NCBI GenBank assembly: GCA_951802425.1
Contig: OX637797.1
Location: 4,154,001-4,218,000 of the forward strand
Direction of reading: 5' to 3'
From: Clavaria fumosa
Taxonomy: Eukaryota > Basidiomycota > Agaricomycetes > Agaricales > Clavariaceae
DNA: 64,000 bases
In this document: piece by piece, positions 23,201 to 33,909 of the stretch
Layout: the number at the start of each line of letters is the position of its first letter
Position numbering within the stretch: position 1 is the stretch's first letter
The notes under the pieces: model-generated
What the model saw: only the letters and a program-made list of their open reading frames with translations
What the model was told of the DNA's origin: nothing
Databases searched by the model: none
Position numbers and translations under genes: made by a program

Positions 23201-23544
23201 TCGAGCTCACACTTAGCGCTTTCCTGCGCTTCCTTAAGCGTTTGTTGAAATGCTTCGTCCGAGTGCAGCAGCGACTCGAAGATGTGACGACGGAATCCGA
23301 TACACTGAGTGCACCGGGATCCGTGGGTGATCGCATGGATCATGCAATCCTGGACCCAGGGGAGAGTTTCCTCCCCTTGCAACAATGACGGCTGGGACAA
23401 CCCAGCTGTTCCGACAATGCTTGTCGGCAGCGAGTTCCCTGGCGCAAGGCCAGGGACAGCGGCGGTAGCGGTAGAGGTGGCGGCGGTAGCAGTGGCGGCG
23501 CGGGTAGCGCGAGGAGATGGGGTTTCCCCCATCGGATCATCCAT
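20233..23544 (-). pseudogene. Chromovirus accessory ORF, split by LTR element
   Basis: Downstream of integrase, a long minus-strand frame begins with an Ala/Thr-rich segment. It continues with a cysteine pair (GSRCTQCIGF), a predicted coiled coil (roughly residues 75-190, with EAQESAKCELEPELGMIQRK and KLEKAYDSLDKVEADLRKAK) and a globular part (WLLRNWRVPAGIEKLADRVA; PLLPQELWLSFVGEKGEIPP). It is cut by the 1,159-bp LTR element at 20785-21943. Removing that element and one copy of its CTCCC duplication leaves 2,148 nt, exactly 716 codons including the stop, running on through KITPTVAQTIEAFVDAGVSV to the stop at 20233. I know no named domain. Its position suggests an element-encoded structural or accessory protein. 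Confidence 0.7.
20785..21943 (+). mobile_element. Small non-autonomous LTR element (TRIM-like)
   Basis: Two 164-bp LTRs (20785-20948; 21780-21943), starting TGTAAGGGTCCACCC and ending CATCTTACA. Target duplication is CTCCC on both sides (20780-20784; 21944-21948). A purine run with nine or more Gs abuts the right LTR, so the element reads plus. The LTRs differ at three bases, all CpG transitions. The ~830-bp interior has no RT, protease or integrase motif. One frame (20908-21750, 280 codons) is open across the interior but overlaps the left LTR and has no recognisable domain. The LTR termini TGTAAG...CTTACA resemble those of the host chromovirus, which may supply its enzymes in trans (inference). 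Confidence 0.9.
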
Positions 23545-23678
23545 TGTAACAAATGGCTGATGAGGAAAAAAGAGAAAAAGAGGGCGGGCCCTCTTAAGGT
23601 TTTGTACCTTACGGTGGAGCCACCACGTGACTTAGTCACTGTGGCTAACGACCCAGCGGTCTGGCTCGATCGCGTTTA

Positions 23679-26101
23679 CTACTCCGCGCGGGCGCTCTGT
23701 CCGTGCTCTGCTCGAGGGCGCCTAGGTAGCGCCCTCCATGAGTCTACACCTTGTAGTTCAAGGTAATGGTCTAGAGCAGCCAGCTCTTTGACCCCCATGT
23801 ACGGCTCCCAGGTCGTATCCCTGAGGTTCCATTGAACCTCGCATTCCAGGTGGCGGCCTTTCCACCTATGGCCAATAATGGCGTCTACTAGCCATTCCTC
23901 CTTTGGATCCACACCAAAGTCATAAAAGACTTTCACTTCACGATGCGGAAACAACGCGTCGTCGTTTGGTTCATGTCGCCACAACCGGCTGACATGGAAC
24001 GTCGGGTGGATTCTCCTCGACTTTAGCGAGTCGGGGAGCTCCAGCTCATATGTAGACGATTCCGGTCTACATGACCATATTGGGTATGGCCCAATAAACT
24101 TCGGCATGAGCTTTCTAGCTCGTTTTTTAGGGAGATTCAAGTTCTCCATTGAGAGGTAGACTAATTCTCCCTCTCTAAACAGGTGCTCTGCCTGTCTATG
24201 CTGGTTAGTGTAAAACGTTTGGTGGATGCAACTTTCTATAATCGCGTCGTGCACCATTGCAAGGTTGAGCGTGGCTTTCTCCGCGAACATCCGTACCCCT
24301 CTGGGCACCACCTGGAGGTCTTCTGGCAACTCTGCCATCATCTGGGGCATGTACCCATAGGTGAGCTCAAACAGGGCAAACCCCGTCGACGCGCTTATTG
24401 ATGTGTTAATGGTGAATTCGACCATTGGGATTCGCTCTGCCCAGTCTGTCTGGTCCGGTTGGACCACCGATCGGAGGATCTGAGACACAGATCGGATCGA
24501 CCGTTCTGTCGCTCCATCCGTCTGTGGATGGAAAGCTGTGGACATCCGCAGCTTGACACTGAGTAGTTGGTGTGTTTCCTGCCAAAAGGCAGACGTAAAT
24601 CTCGGATCATGATCAGACACAATCGATCCTGGCAACCCATGCAGTCTCACTACATGGGTTAGGAAGAGCCAGGCTAGCTCTGCTGCCGTTACCGAAACGG
24701 TAACTGGTACTAGGTGTACCAGTGAAGTGAGGCGGCAGATCACCACCCAGAGGTAGTCCACCTCTTTCGACATAGGAAATGGACCTACGAAGTCCATTCC
24801 TATTGATTCCCAGGGCCGCCTGGGGATCGGAAGGGTGTGTAGAAGCCCCTGTGGCTTCTGAGGGGAAGTCTTGCTCGTCTGGCATACGCCGCATGACGAG
24901 CAAAACTTATCAATGTCTTTAGACACCGATGGCCACCAGTAGTAACGGCGGACGTAATCCATCGTTATCCGCGACCCCATGTGTCCTAGGACCGCATGGG
25001 CTTCCTGGATTATTCTCCCAGGGATGCTTTTCCCTTCATGAAGGGTACGAGGCACACAGAGCACCTCGTCTCCCTTTTTATTCTCAGCGAAGATCAGGTC
25101 ATCCCTGATCTTAAAACCGGTGTAGTTTCCCGGTTTCTCCAAAATTATTTTGAACAGGTGATCCTGTTCATAGCCGTCACAGATGCTTTGCAGCATCCTG
25201 CTATCCCCCCCTTCCACGCGGGGCCTTAAGGGCATGAGTGTCTCGTCCCTCACATCCCCGTCTGCTTGGGGCATAGGCGGCGGTTGCTCCTGCTCGGTCT
25301 CCTGGTCCACGGCAGGTGCGCGTACTCGTAGTGCGCGCACCTCCTCCAGGTGTCCGCGGGGCAACTTGTCCCCTTCAGGGTCAAGGCAAATGTCCGCCTT
25401 TACGTACTCGTGATCCAGATGAATCTCATCCGTCGCGTCACTCATATGGTAACGCGAAAGGCCATCCGCAACTTTGTTGCTCTCGCCTTTAATGTAGGTG
25501 ATGGAGTAGTTAAACCTCTCCATATATTCCATCCACCTGGCCTGCCGGCCAGACAAGCGCGTTTGGTTCTTAAAGAACCCCAGCGCTTCGTGGTCTGTGA
25601 CCACGTTGATTTGTCTACCGAGGAGTTTATCCTCCCATTTCTGTAGTGATTCAACAATCGCTAAGGCCTCCCAGTCCCAGGTTTTGTAACTAAGCTGGGC
25701 CGGGCTAAACCTTTTAGACATAAACCCCACCGGACGGCAGGTTTCCCATGTCTTTCCCTGGCCATACATGGCCCCTACGCCCGACACTGACGCATCGCAC
25801 ACGAGCCAGATTGGCTCCTGTACTGCTGCGTCTACCGGGCGTAATATTGGCGTTTTACACGCCAATGCCTTAATCATCTCCATGCACTTGTCATGGAGTG
25901 GTCTCCAGTGAAATGTTCGCGTTTCACTACACAGACTAGCCAAAGGGCCAGTGTAAGTGGACAGATCAGGCATGAACTGTCCGATGTACTGTACTAATCC
26001 GAGGAACCTCTGCACCTCGTTAACGCTTGTTGGCATTTTCCAGTTACAGATTTTATCCATTTTATCCACTGTGACGTGGATTCCTCAGGCATCTATAATA
26101 T
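23679..26101 (-). CDS. Chromovirus RNase H-integrase-chromodomain
   Basis: The minus strand runs in frame from the RT/RNase H connection (GIHVTVDKMDKICNWKMP; VQRFLGLVQYIGQFMP) through RNase H (WLVCDASVSGVGAMYGQGK, INVVTDHEALGFF). It continues through the integrase H2C2 finger (HAVLGHMGSRITMDYVRRYY... CSSCGVCQTSK) and catalytic core (GMDFVGPFPMSKEVDYLWVV; IVSDHDPRFTSAFWQ; FHPQTDGATERSIRS). It ends with a chromodomain (EEWLVDAIIGHRWKGRHLEC, VQWNLRDTTWEP). The D-D-E residues are all present. A TGA at 26085-26087 interrupts just before the first block. The chromodomain places it among chromoviruses, which target heterochromatin. Confidence 0.9.
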
Positions 26102-28062
26102 GCCCTTCCACTACCTCCAGCAGTGGAGTGCAGTGCCTTCGGTAGGGAACCAGGCAGGTCCCAAAGGAAACCCGCCTACAGGCAGAGTGCCTGTGGGGCA
26201 GAGGTTTGTGAGACTGTGGCCGTATCGGCCGCACACAGACCGTAGGCCAGGGGAACCTGTTCCCCTGCGGATTGACTGCGCGCGAGACGAGCGCATGCAA
26301 ACCGGAGGAAGCAAACCCCGGCTAGAACCGCCTAAGGCGGTGCCCAAGATTGGGGTACGAGGCGGAGAGGAGCGGAAAGCTCCTCTAACATGCTATATGT
26401 GCGGGAAAGCAGGGCACTACGCGAATGTGTGCCCTCAGTCACAGCGAAAGCCAGAGGCTGTGAGGGGAAATGTAAGGAACTACGCCTTACAAGAGGAGCC
26501 GGGCGAGTTGGAGCCTGAGGAACCGCCGGAAACACTGGTGGTTGAAAGCGAGGAGCCGGAGGGTGAAGCCCTACCGGAGGAAGTCGCGGGAGACGACTAC
26601 GCTGGTCGCGGGGACCAGTACGATTCGGACGAGCTCGAGGAGGAGGTGGAAAGCGACCAGGTCACTGGAATCCGGGAATTAGAAGAGGACGAAGTCCTCT
26701 ACACGACAGAAGTACGCGTCAGCCATGTTGACAACAGGCCGTTTCGGGCGCACGTCTGGAAGGAGCGGACGGGATCGCGCCCGGTAGTGACAAAGGAGGC
26801 TAGGCAATGCCTCGCGGCCTACATCACTGTGAACAGTGTAAAAGCGTATACGCTTTTTGATTCTGGAAGTACCCCAGACTTGATGAGCCTGGACTTTGCC
26901 CAGGTGACGAAGGTACCAACCTTCCAACTGGATAATCCAGTTCCTATCCAACTCGGCTGTATCGGCAGCCGATCGACAATCACACGCGGATGCCGTGTAG
27001 CGGTGGATTTGGGAGGAATACTGGTGGAGGACCAGTATTTTGATATAGTGAACATCGACCGCTATGATATCATAGTCGGAACAGCGTTCATGTATGACCG
27101 CCGTGTGATACTGGATGTGCACCGACGTGCAATCCAGATTGGCGAAGGGAAGGGAAAAACCCTTCAGGCGATGTCGCCCAGTGAGGAGACGGAAGCATTA
27201 CGCGTCCGTATATCGGCTAAGAATGCGCCGAGGAAGGGAGCTCGAAAGAGCTGACTACACTCGGGCCCCCAGGATGCAGGTGAGCCCTGGAAGGGGGGAG
27301 AGGCTAACGCCTCTGTAAAGATAGACGACGCCTACCTCGAAGGCAGGCGTGAGTACTGGTTTAACCAGTATGCTGAGCTCTTTGGGGGAGTTCCCCCCAG
27401 ACCGCTGCCGTTTCGGGCGGTGAACCACCGCATACCCTTAATAGATGAAAAGCAAGTCTATAATTATTACCTGCCTCGGTGTGCTGAGGCATTTAAGGAA
27501 CAATTCCTTGAGAAAGTGAACCATTATATTACTAATGGTTGGTGGGAAGCAGGAGCGGCATCGCAAGCAGCTCCTATGTTATGCATACCAAAAAGCAGCC
27601 AGAACCCGCTGCTACGGACAGTCGTGGACTGTCGGAAACGGAATGCGAACACAGTACGGGATATTACCCTGTTGCCTGATCAGGATCAGATCAGGCAGGA
27701 CGTGGCTAGAGCCGCGTATAGGTCAAAGATTGACCTATCGGATGTGTACGAGCAAGTACGCGTAGAGCCTGAGGACGTGTGGAAGACGGCGTTTGCGACC
27801 GTCTTGGGCACCATGTTCTCACAGGTGATGCAGATAGGGGATTGTAATGCTCCTGCTACCTTCCAGCGCCTGATGACGCATATATTTCGTCATCAATTGG
27901 GAAAGTACGTGCACGTGTACTTAGACGATGTATTCGTCTTCTCCAAGACCCTGGAGGACCATGAGTGGCACTTAAAGACGGTCTTTGAGACCCTCAAAGG
28001 CACGAGCCTTTTCTTGAGCAAGAAGAAGTGCTCATTATACACGAAGAGCATAGATTGCTTGG
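26102..28062 (+). CDS. Inverted gag-tail/protease/reverse transcriptase block
   Basis: On the plus strand, opposite to the rest of the element, one continuous frame carries a CCHC knuckle (CYMCGKAGHYANVC), an aspartic protease (AYTLFDSGSTPDLMS), and RT (LRTVVDCRKRNANTVRDITL, SKIDLSDVYEQVRVEPEDVW, GKYVHVYLDDVFVFSKT with the YLDD active site, KKKCSLYTKSIDCLG). One TGA (27252-27254) separates protease from RT in the same frame. The reading stops abruptly at 28062, and its natural continuation (HIIDA...GIHV) is found on the minus strand at about 26102. The segment has therefore been flipped in place after or during insertion. Confidence 0.85.
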
Positions 28063-29087
28063 GTCGCTTCCACTTGGCGACTAGCGTCGATAATATCCTC
28101 AACCGAGGATAACTCGATGCTAATCGCGCGAGTTTTGAAGATGGCCTCCACCATCTCATTAGGCAGTCCGTTAAGGAACTGCCTTTTCATCGTACCGGCG
28201 TCAGGCGGGGTGAGCATTCTCTCCGCCACCTGGGCCAATTCGTTCCAGAAGCCCAAGGCGCCCTTTGCCTTTGTAAACTTCACCTGATAGAAGGCATCCA
28301 CTGCCTTCTGCGCTGTTACCTCAGTCAGGAACTGCTTAAACATAGCGGTTATCAACTCCTCGAAGGTCCACCTTCGAGGAGCACGGGATAGACCTGTTAC
28401 TTCTTGGGTATACCAAGTAGCGGCTATTCCGCTTAAGCGTGACCCCGCTAGCATAACGCGTTGGTGCTCCAACTGCGGGCCGACTACTCTATAGAAGTAG
28501 AAGTAATTAAGGAGGCCATCGAGCCACCTTTCCCAGACGACGAGGTCGTCTCGTTCGTCATAAAGCTCAGGGGGGTCAATCTTAATCCCCCTAATCTCAG
28601 CTATTGCCTCAGGCAATAGCGAGGTTTTATCTCATATCATCACGAGGTAGTGATGTAATACATCGCTCTGGTAGTTTGTAGAACTCGGGGACACCTCCCG
28701 AGTAATCTCCCACTCCTTCTGGGGCGGTTCCATCCATCCGAACGGACCCATCCGGCCCGTTGGCTCTCGCTGACCCAGCTGTGGGTAGCGCGGCATAAGC
28801 CGTGGCTCTGGCCCCGCTATTTCTCGAGGGCTGCCACCCTCCATTCCTGGTTCGCCAGGGGTTCGAGAACCGTCCGTGCGGTTCTCCCTTCGCCACCCTT
28901 CCTCGTGGTCAGCTGGCGCCTGACTCGGCGGGGCAGGCCCCGCTTCGGGTTCCACCGAATCACGGCATTGCCGCCGTAAGGGAGCCGCTAGCGCGGTTCC
29001 CTGCTCATCTAGCGAGTCCAGCACCTGCCTGACGTGGGTAGCCTCCTTGCTTAGCCGTTGCCGAATAGTGGCTTGGCAATTTTTCAT
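28063..29087 (-). CDS. Chromovirus Gag (capsid) N-terminal part
   Basis: The minus-strand frame from ATG 29087 (KNCQATIRQRLSKEATHVRQ) has a Pro/Glu/Arg-rich N-terminus, then a TGA at 28632-28634. In the same frame beyond it is a retrotransposon gag domain: DLVVWERWLDGLLNYFYFYR, MLAGSRLSGIAATWYTQEVT, FEELITAMFKQFLTEVTAQK, FWNELAQVAERMLTPPDAGT, KRQFLNGLPNEMVEAIFKTR. It ends near 28063 at RQVEA, where the inversion breakpoint replaces the rest of gag. The frame is also open for some distance upstream of 29087 without an ATG, so the true start is uncertain. Confidence 0.8.
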
Positions 29088-29585
29088 TGCCCTTACAAGA
29101 GCCTCAAACTCTTCATCCTGGCGGGAAAGTTCCGCCTGAATGTCTGAGAGTCTCTCGGCTACAGCGTTAGCTCGCGCTATCGCTGTGGGCTCATCTCCAC
29201 TATTGGAGGGAGCCCGCGAGCTTGACCGCTCTTGCGGCCACCTCTCGCGGGTTTCTAAGGGCTCTCTGCCCTTTCCTTTTGAAGGTCCGGCCTTCTCGAA
29301 CGATGGCGCATTGTGGCGCCCTCCTCGTGGCGATTGCCACGTGTCGACGGCATTTCGGACCTAACGCCGTCGTCAGGGGCTGGTGACGCCACGTCAGCCC
29401 TTAGCGGGGGTTCACCGCTGGGCTCGACAGAGGTCCTATTCCCTCTGGCTGCGCGATGCCTGTGTCACGCAGAGGTCCTACCAAGGGAGGAGTTTCTCCT
29501 CCCTTCCTGTTGTGCTTCTTCTGCGCGGCTATACGGGTGTAACCCATTTCTAGCCACACTCGTTGTGTTGAAGGTTCAAAAAAGT

Positions 29586-29810
29586 TGTAATACTTTCTAT
29601 CCCTCAAAAGAACCGGACTCAACTGTATATTGAGTATGGTAGTTCTATGTAGAGGGATCTACCCTCTCTGTACAGTCGCGACGCGATATATATAGGCGAG
29701 CGGCCCTCTAGGGGCCGCTGATGTAAGCATGGCCTAAGCGGCTATGCTAGTAGACTATTATAGTATGTATATTATGTAATAAAAGAATAGAAAAGGCCTA
29801 TAGCCTTACA
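29586..29810 (-). repeat. Chromovirus 5' LTR
   Basis: 225 bp, TG...CA, followed on the right by CTCTC. It carries G where the 3' LTR has A in CAGTC(G/A)CGACG. Confidence 0.9.
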
Positions 29811-30348
29811 CTCTCGAAGCAGTGTCTAGGGTTATCATTTGAAACAGCTGAGTGTTCAGGTACATCCACAGTGGAGTAACAGTCTGAGTCTGCAGACAGA
29901 CCTTGCTGTGGCTGAGCAATTGGCTCACAACAAGCACATGTTTGGCTTTAGGCTTTGCAGTTGATTGCACTTGTACATTATGCATTTTGAGGTACATCAG
30001 GGCCTTATCTAAATGGTCTTGGCCCTTGGGCTGAATACTAGCTGAAAGCCCAGGTTCAGGCCCAAGGCTCAGGCTTCTAGTACTCTGAAGCCCAGCCCTG
30101 GGCCCTCTCAAGCCCTCCCCAGGGCTGGGCCAGGCAGGCTCAGGGCTTCAAGCTTCAAGCCCAGCCTTCCCCATCACAAATCTTGCACCATTTGCATCAT
30201 CCAGGAGTGAGTTTGGCTGCTACTTTCACCTTGCTTTGCTTTACCATGGTGCTGGATTCAAGATGGAGGGGGGGGTAGGTGTACATCCATTCAAAAACTT
30301 TTATTTACAACATGTGCAGTATGAGACATTGAAAAAATGAACAAACAG

Positions 30349-31507
30349 GAACTAGATGTAACCACAATGCTTGTACCAGCCAAAAGCATGCTCTGGGGTT
30401 GCTGCAAGAAGAGCCTCAAGGATGACTTTATGGGACTCAGCATCACCCATCTCTGTCATTGCCATTTGAACATAGTGACCAACATGACAGTGATTATATT
30501 TCATGAAAAAGAAGGTGAGCTCAATAGGGTTGAGGTCAGGAGAATAGGGAGGCAAAAATATGCAATGCATGCCCCTACGATGGAACATTAGCAAATTATA
30601 ATGTAGAATTGAAAAATAGACATACCATTGACAAATTAGCTGCTGGATCTCCGGATGCTTGTGGATCCAGCAATTATCCATAACAATGACAGAGTTGGGA
30701 GCCAGGAAAGGCTGCGTGGAGTCCAAGAGAGTGTTGATGAAGTTGTAAATGGTTGTAGTGCAGTAGGAGCCTTCGACAATGTCGCAATGTATAATTCTGG
30801 TCAAAGAGAGCACTGGGAGGACAGAAAAACTTTAAGTAAAACATCATAAGCTGCTAAATCTATTATAATATGACAACTTACCACTTTCCACGTACAAAAT
30901 AAGCCTTGCGTTTCGCTTGCATCCCATGAGAAGCCCATGCTTATATGCAGTAAGAAGTGCAACAGTCAATGGAACTCTCATCATTAAAAACAAGCTGCTC
31001 TGGGTCATATTCACCAATTTTTGAAAGGTAATTGAGCCGCTTTTCTTCAGATTGTTCTGCTGCAACACAGGTGAGCTGGTATTGAGAATTTTAGAAAAAT
31101 AAGTTTGGATCAACAGAAATAGGCTGCATACCTTCTTTTTCGTGAGTCCAGCCAGTTTCAGCTTCCTCCAAACTGTTGCTATAGAAGCAGCAGCTCCACA
31201 GTCTCTGGCCAGCAGCTCTTGCAGCTTGTCAAGGTATAAATCAGGGTAATGTTTGACATGATCCAAAAGATACTAGCATTCAGGTTACCATAGAATGAAA
31301 ATGATAATTGCAGTAACACACCTGGACATCGACATCTCTCAGCTGTCTTTGTGATTTCTTCCTCTCCTTCTCTTTGCCATCCTCACCTGCTCTGATTGTC
31401 CAGTGCTTCTCAAAGTAATTGAGGATATTGTGAATGGCAGCAATTGGGATCCCAGTGTATGTTGAGAACTTGAGATCTGTTCCCAGGTAAGGATTGCTGA
31501 CAGTCAA
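30349..31507 (-). pseudogene. Tc1/IS630-type DDE transposase
   Basis: Exons on the minus strand carry a helix-turn-helix region (IPIAAIHNILNYFEKHWTIR; LLARDCGAAASIATVWRKLK) and then the DDE core. The first Asp is in LVFNDESS, the second in VIVMDNCWIHKHPEIQQLI, and the Glu in FLPPYSPDLNPIELTFFF. It ends at PEHAFGWYKHCGYI plus TAG. This architecture is that of DDE_3-family (IS630/Tc1-mariner superfamily) transposases, here with several introns as in many basidiomycete copies. A TAA interrupts the reading between SSIDCCTSYCI and AWASHGMQAKRK. I could not identify terminal inverted repeats around it, so the mobile element's limits are unknown. Confidence 0.75.
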
Positions 31508-31799
31508 ACTACTATCCAGTGGATCTTGGGGGACAACGAGCTACCTGCGACCATCTGCAGGATGTCGTGGTTGATGAATGAGAGCTAAATGCATGATAGA
31601 CATCATGGTTGATGTGTGACATGCAGGTTCAAATTTCCATGTCGCTCTAACTTTTCAGGATAGTGCTGGTTTGTGCGATTATTTTCCACTAATTTGTATG
31701 CTATTAGCTTCAGTTGTTGTTGAGATATTGCAGTGCTGACATCTGACTGCAGAATAATCATGTGTTTTATGATTTATAAGGTTTCCTGAAAAAGACAGT
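31508..31799. other. Unassigned flank of transposase
   Basis: About 290 bp upstream of the DDE transposase. No convincing inverted-repeat partner was found. Confidence 0.4.
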
Positions 31800-31910
31800 A
31801 ATCTGTCCATCATGGATTCATTCATGAGGGTAGTGTGGTGATAAATGCTCTATGGTGGTGCTAGAGACAGAACATGAGTGACACTCCAGCATAAAGGAGT
31901 AGGCCTCCTC
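31800..31910 (-). repeat. FunK1 3'-end repeat, copy 2
   Basis: Near-identical to 15403-15515 apart from an internal deletion next to ATCATGG and a few point changes. No kinase sequence continues on either side, so only the gene's tail and 3' flank were copied here. Confidence 0.8.
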
Positions 31911-32688
31911 CTGCGGTGCCACACAACTCAATTATCCAGTCAATTTATCACACCTTGCAGTATGTGGCAGCATCTAGTGGCATGACTAAAAAGGAATGAG
32001 GATTACATAAGATCCCAGCTTGATCACCATCACTCTCCTTAGCATATGGACTTTGCAAGCATATTATAGAGATGTACATTTCTTGATCAGCTATGACTTC
32101 TACTCCAAATGCAAATGTGTCCTTGTCCATCTTGTCAATGCAAGTGTGATGAAAGTACTACAAGCAAGCTTGATGACTAGTGGCTGTGCAGACATAGTTG
32201 ATTAGTCAGTAGCTAGAAATTTTCCCTTTGTCATCCTACATTCATGTCATAGACAGTGAGCTGCATCTGCTGATAGATTATGAGACCCAACCAGTGCAGA
32301 GAAGTGTTTTTTCAGATCCCCAAAGCTGTGCACTGGACAACTGCAGGCATTGCCTCAGTGTCTTGAGGTGTCACCTAAAACTCACACCAACTCCATAATG
32401 ACCAATGTCAGCTGTGATAGCCAATTTGGAATGGCTCTGCACACCCAGATTTGAGGCCAGTGAGCTTGTGAATGGTGGCCTGTGTGTAAGCAGCATCATG
32501 AGCCAGAGAGTCTAGGACTCTGCTGGTTATTATTGACACTCTGGTGGAGACAGTTGATATTGTCATTCAGTCCAGATCTAGTATACCAGCAATTTGTAGT
32601 CAAAGCTTCTTACTATTGCCCCAGTTGCCTAAGCCTTCACACTTGACACTGTTTCTCAGAGTTGTAACATTATTATAAACAGTGCAGA
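31911..32688. other. Unassigned 0.8-kb stretch
   Basis: AT-balanced sequence rich in CACTG/CAGTG words, without long frames. I recognise nothing between the FunK1 tail repeat and TR-GAG copy A. Confidence 0.5.
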
Positions 32689-33040
32689 TGTTGGAATTGG
32701 GTTATCTCACCCATCGATCAGATAAGCGTTTAGTCAATTCTCTTTAGTCATCAGTCTGGGCCCCTTAGTAATACAGTCATGTGATTACTTTGAGGTACTA
32801 ACGCCATTGGTAGTTATTATTAGCTATCACATGACCACAGTAGTATATAAGTAGCTCACCAGATGTAGTAGATACCCATCTGGTTATCCAGTTTTGTGCC
32901 CCGGTTTACCACTGCCGCTACCGACTCGACTTCGCTCATCGTCACTGTCGTCGTCCTTCGATAGGATCCTCACTGATCAGCACACCGACAACCAGATTCT
33001 ATTAACATAACCAGATAAACACCTGTGCGCCTCCTCAATA

Positions 33041-33691
33041 ATGTCTTCGTCCTCATCGACCGGCACGACCCGAAGCGGGCCACAAGACGTGGACCAACTA
33101 CTGTCGCAACGCCCCGCCAGCGCTCCCTCTGCCATTATTGGCTGGGTTATCTCGCTGATCACAGTATGGCGCGCATCAGTCAACTCTTTATTCACATCAG
33201 TACTCGAGCGACGCATGGACGATGTCAACTCCCTCCTCGACGAACTCGATTCGAATATGTCTGACACCCGCACCCGCCTCGTCGACACTGAGACCACTGT
33301 CGCCGCCGCCCGTGCCAGTGTTACTGCTCCCTCTACAGGTCGAGCAACCCGAGGCACCCCCACACCCGGTCGATACACCAAGTGTGAGAAGTGCCACGCT
33401 CGTGGTCATACGGCACCCGATTGCCGCACCGCCGACCCCTCCGCCGTCCGACGCCGCATCGCACAGAACAAGAAGCGACGGGCTCAGCGCCCCTTCGAGG
33501 CGCCACCCCCTGCCGCCCCTTACTTCCCGCCGCCGCTTGGACCAGCCCCCTACTACTATCCGCCGCTGCCACTCTATGCCGCCTCCATGACCATCGCCGC
33601 CGAGGCCACCGAATTGCGCCGCCGGATTGCGCAATCCAATCGAGACCGCTGCCGTGCCCGCACGCCTGCTGTCGCCACCGCTCCTGCCTGA
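33041..33691 (+). CDS. Gag-like protein of TR-GAG copy A
   Basis: A 216-residue ORF starts MSSSSSTGTTRSGPQ. A hydrophobic stretch (SAIIGWVISLITVW) and a heptad-like segment (VLERRMDDVNSLLDELDSNM) are followed by a single zinc knuckle CEKCHARGHTAPDC, a basic segment (RRRIAQNKKRRAQR), a Pro/Tyr-rich spacer and a second basic tail. It fits a minimal nucleocapsid/gag that could package RNA. It is the only ORF in the element and is conserved in all three copies, which argues for selection on the protein. Copies B and C have seven extra residues (LAQLERR region) before the coiled segment, so A carries a small deletion. Confidence 0.75.
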   Translation: MSSSSSTGTTRSGPQDVDQLLSQRPASAPSAIIGWVISLITVWRASVNSLFTSVLERRMDDVNSLLDELDSNMSDTRTRLVDTETTVAAARASVTAPSTGRATRGTPTPGRYTKCEKCHARGHTAPDCRTADPSAVRRRIAQNKKRRAQRPFEAPPPAAPYFPPPLGPAPYYYPPLPLYAASMTIAAEATELRRRIAQSNRDRCRARTPAVATAPA

Positions 33692-33909
33692 AGACTGATC
33701 GATGGATTCGATTACGGGGGAGTGTTGGAATTGGGTTATCTCACCCATCGATCAGATAAGCGTTTAGTCAATTCTCTTTAGTCATCAGTCCGGGCCCCTT
33801 AGTAATACAGTCATGTGATTACTTTGAGGTACTAACGCCATTGGTAGTTATTATTAGCTATCACATGACCACAGTAGTATATAAGTAGCTCACCAGATGT
33901 AGTAGATAC

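Larger units (their letters stand above)
19711..29810 (-). mobile_element. Ty3/Gypsy chromovirus with internal inversion
   Basis: A 10.1-kb element with 225-bp LTRs (19711-19935 and 29586-29810, TG...CA in both) and 5-bp target duplications CTCTC (19706-19710; 29811-29815). Orientation is minus: the polypurine tract GGAGGGGGAGGG abuts the left (3') LTR. The LTRs differ at one base only (A/G near 19804, in a CpG). Gene order on the minus strand is gag (28063-29087), an inverted block with protease-RT (26102-28062, plus strand), RNase H-integrase-chromodomain (23679-26101), and an extra ORF (20233-23544). With gag and pol severed by the inversion, this copy cannot make a normal polyprotein. It contains the small LTR element 20785-21943. 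Confidence 0.9.
18781..30179 (-). mobile_element. hAT transposon carrying nested LTR elements
   Basis: Terminal inverted repeats are TAGTGATGGGGAAGGC on the left and, read inward from the right, TTGTGATGGGGAAGGC. Subterminal GGCTT/AAGCC-rich repeats occur at both ends (18790-18915; 30045-30165), a typical hAT trait. An exact 8-bp target duplication ATCTTGCA flanks it (18773-18780; 30180-30187). The minus strand retains the transposase C-terminus at 19319-19706. Its own length, without the 10.1-kb chromovirus, is about 1.3 kb, so it was already an internally deleted, non-autonomous copy or has lost its 5' coding part. The insertion split a cysteine-rich exon. Confidence 0.85.

Noticed and set aside
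26085..26100. Natural start ATG for a separate gag/protease gene at 26076
   Set aside because: The frame begins across the inversion breakpoint; upstream codons derive from the opposite-strand RT region.
33197..33748. Gly-rich ORF antisense to the TR-GAG gag
   Set aside because: A shadow of the Pro/Arg-rich gag codons; it changes together with the sense frame.
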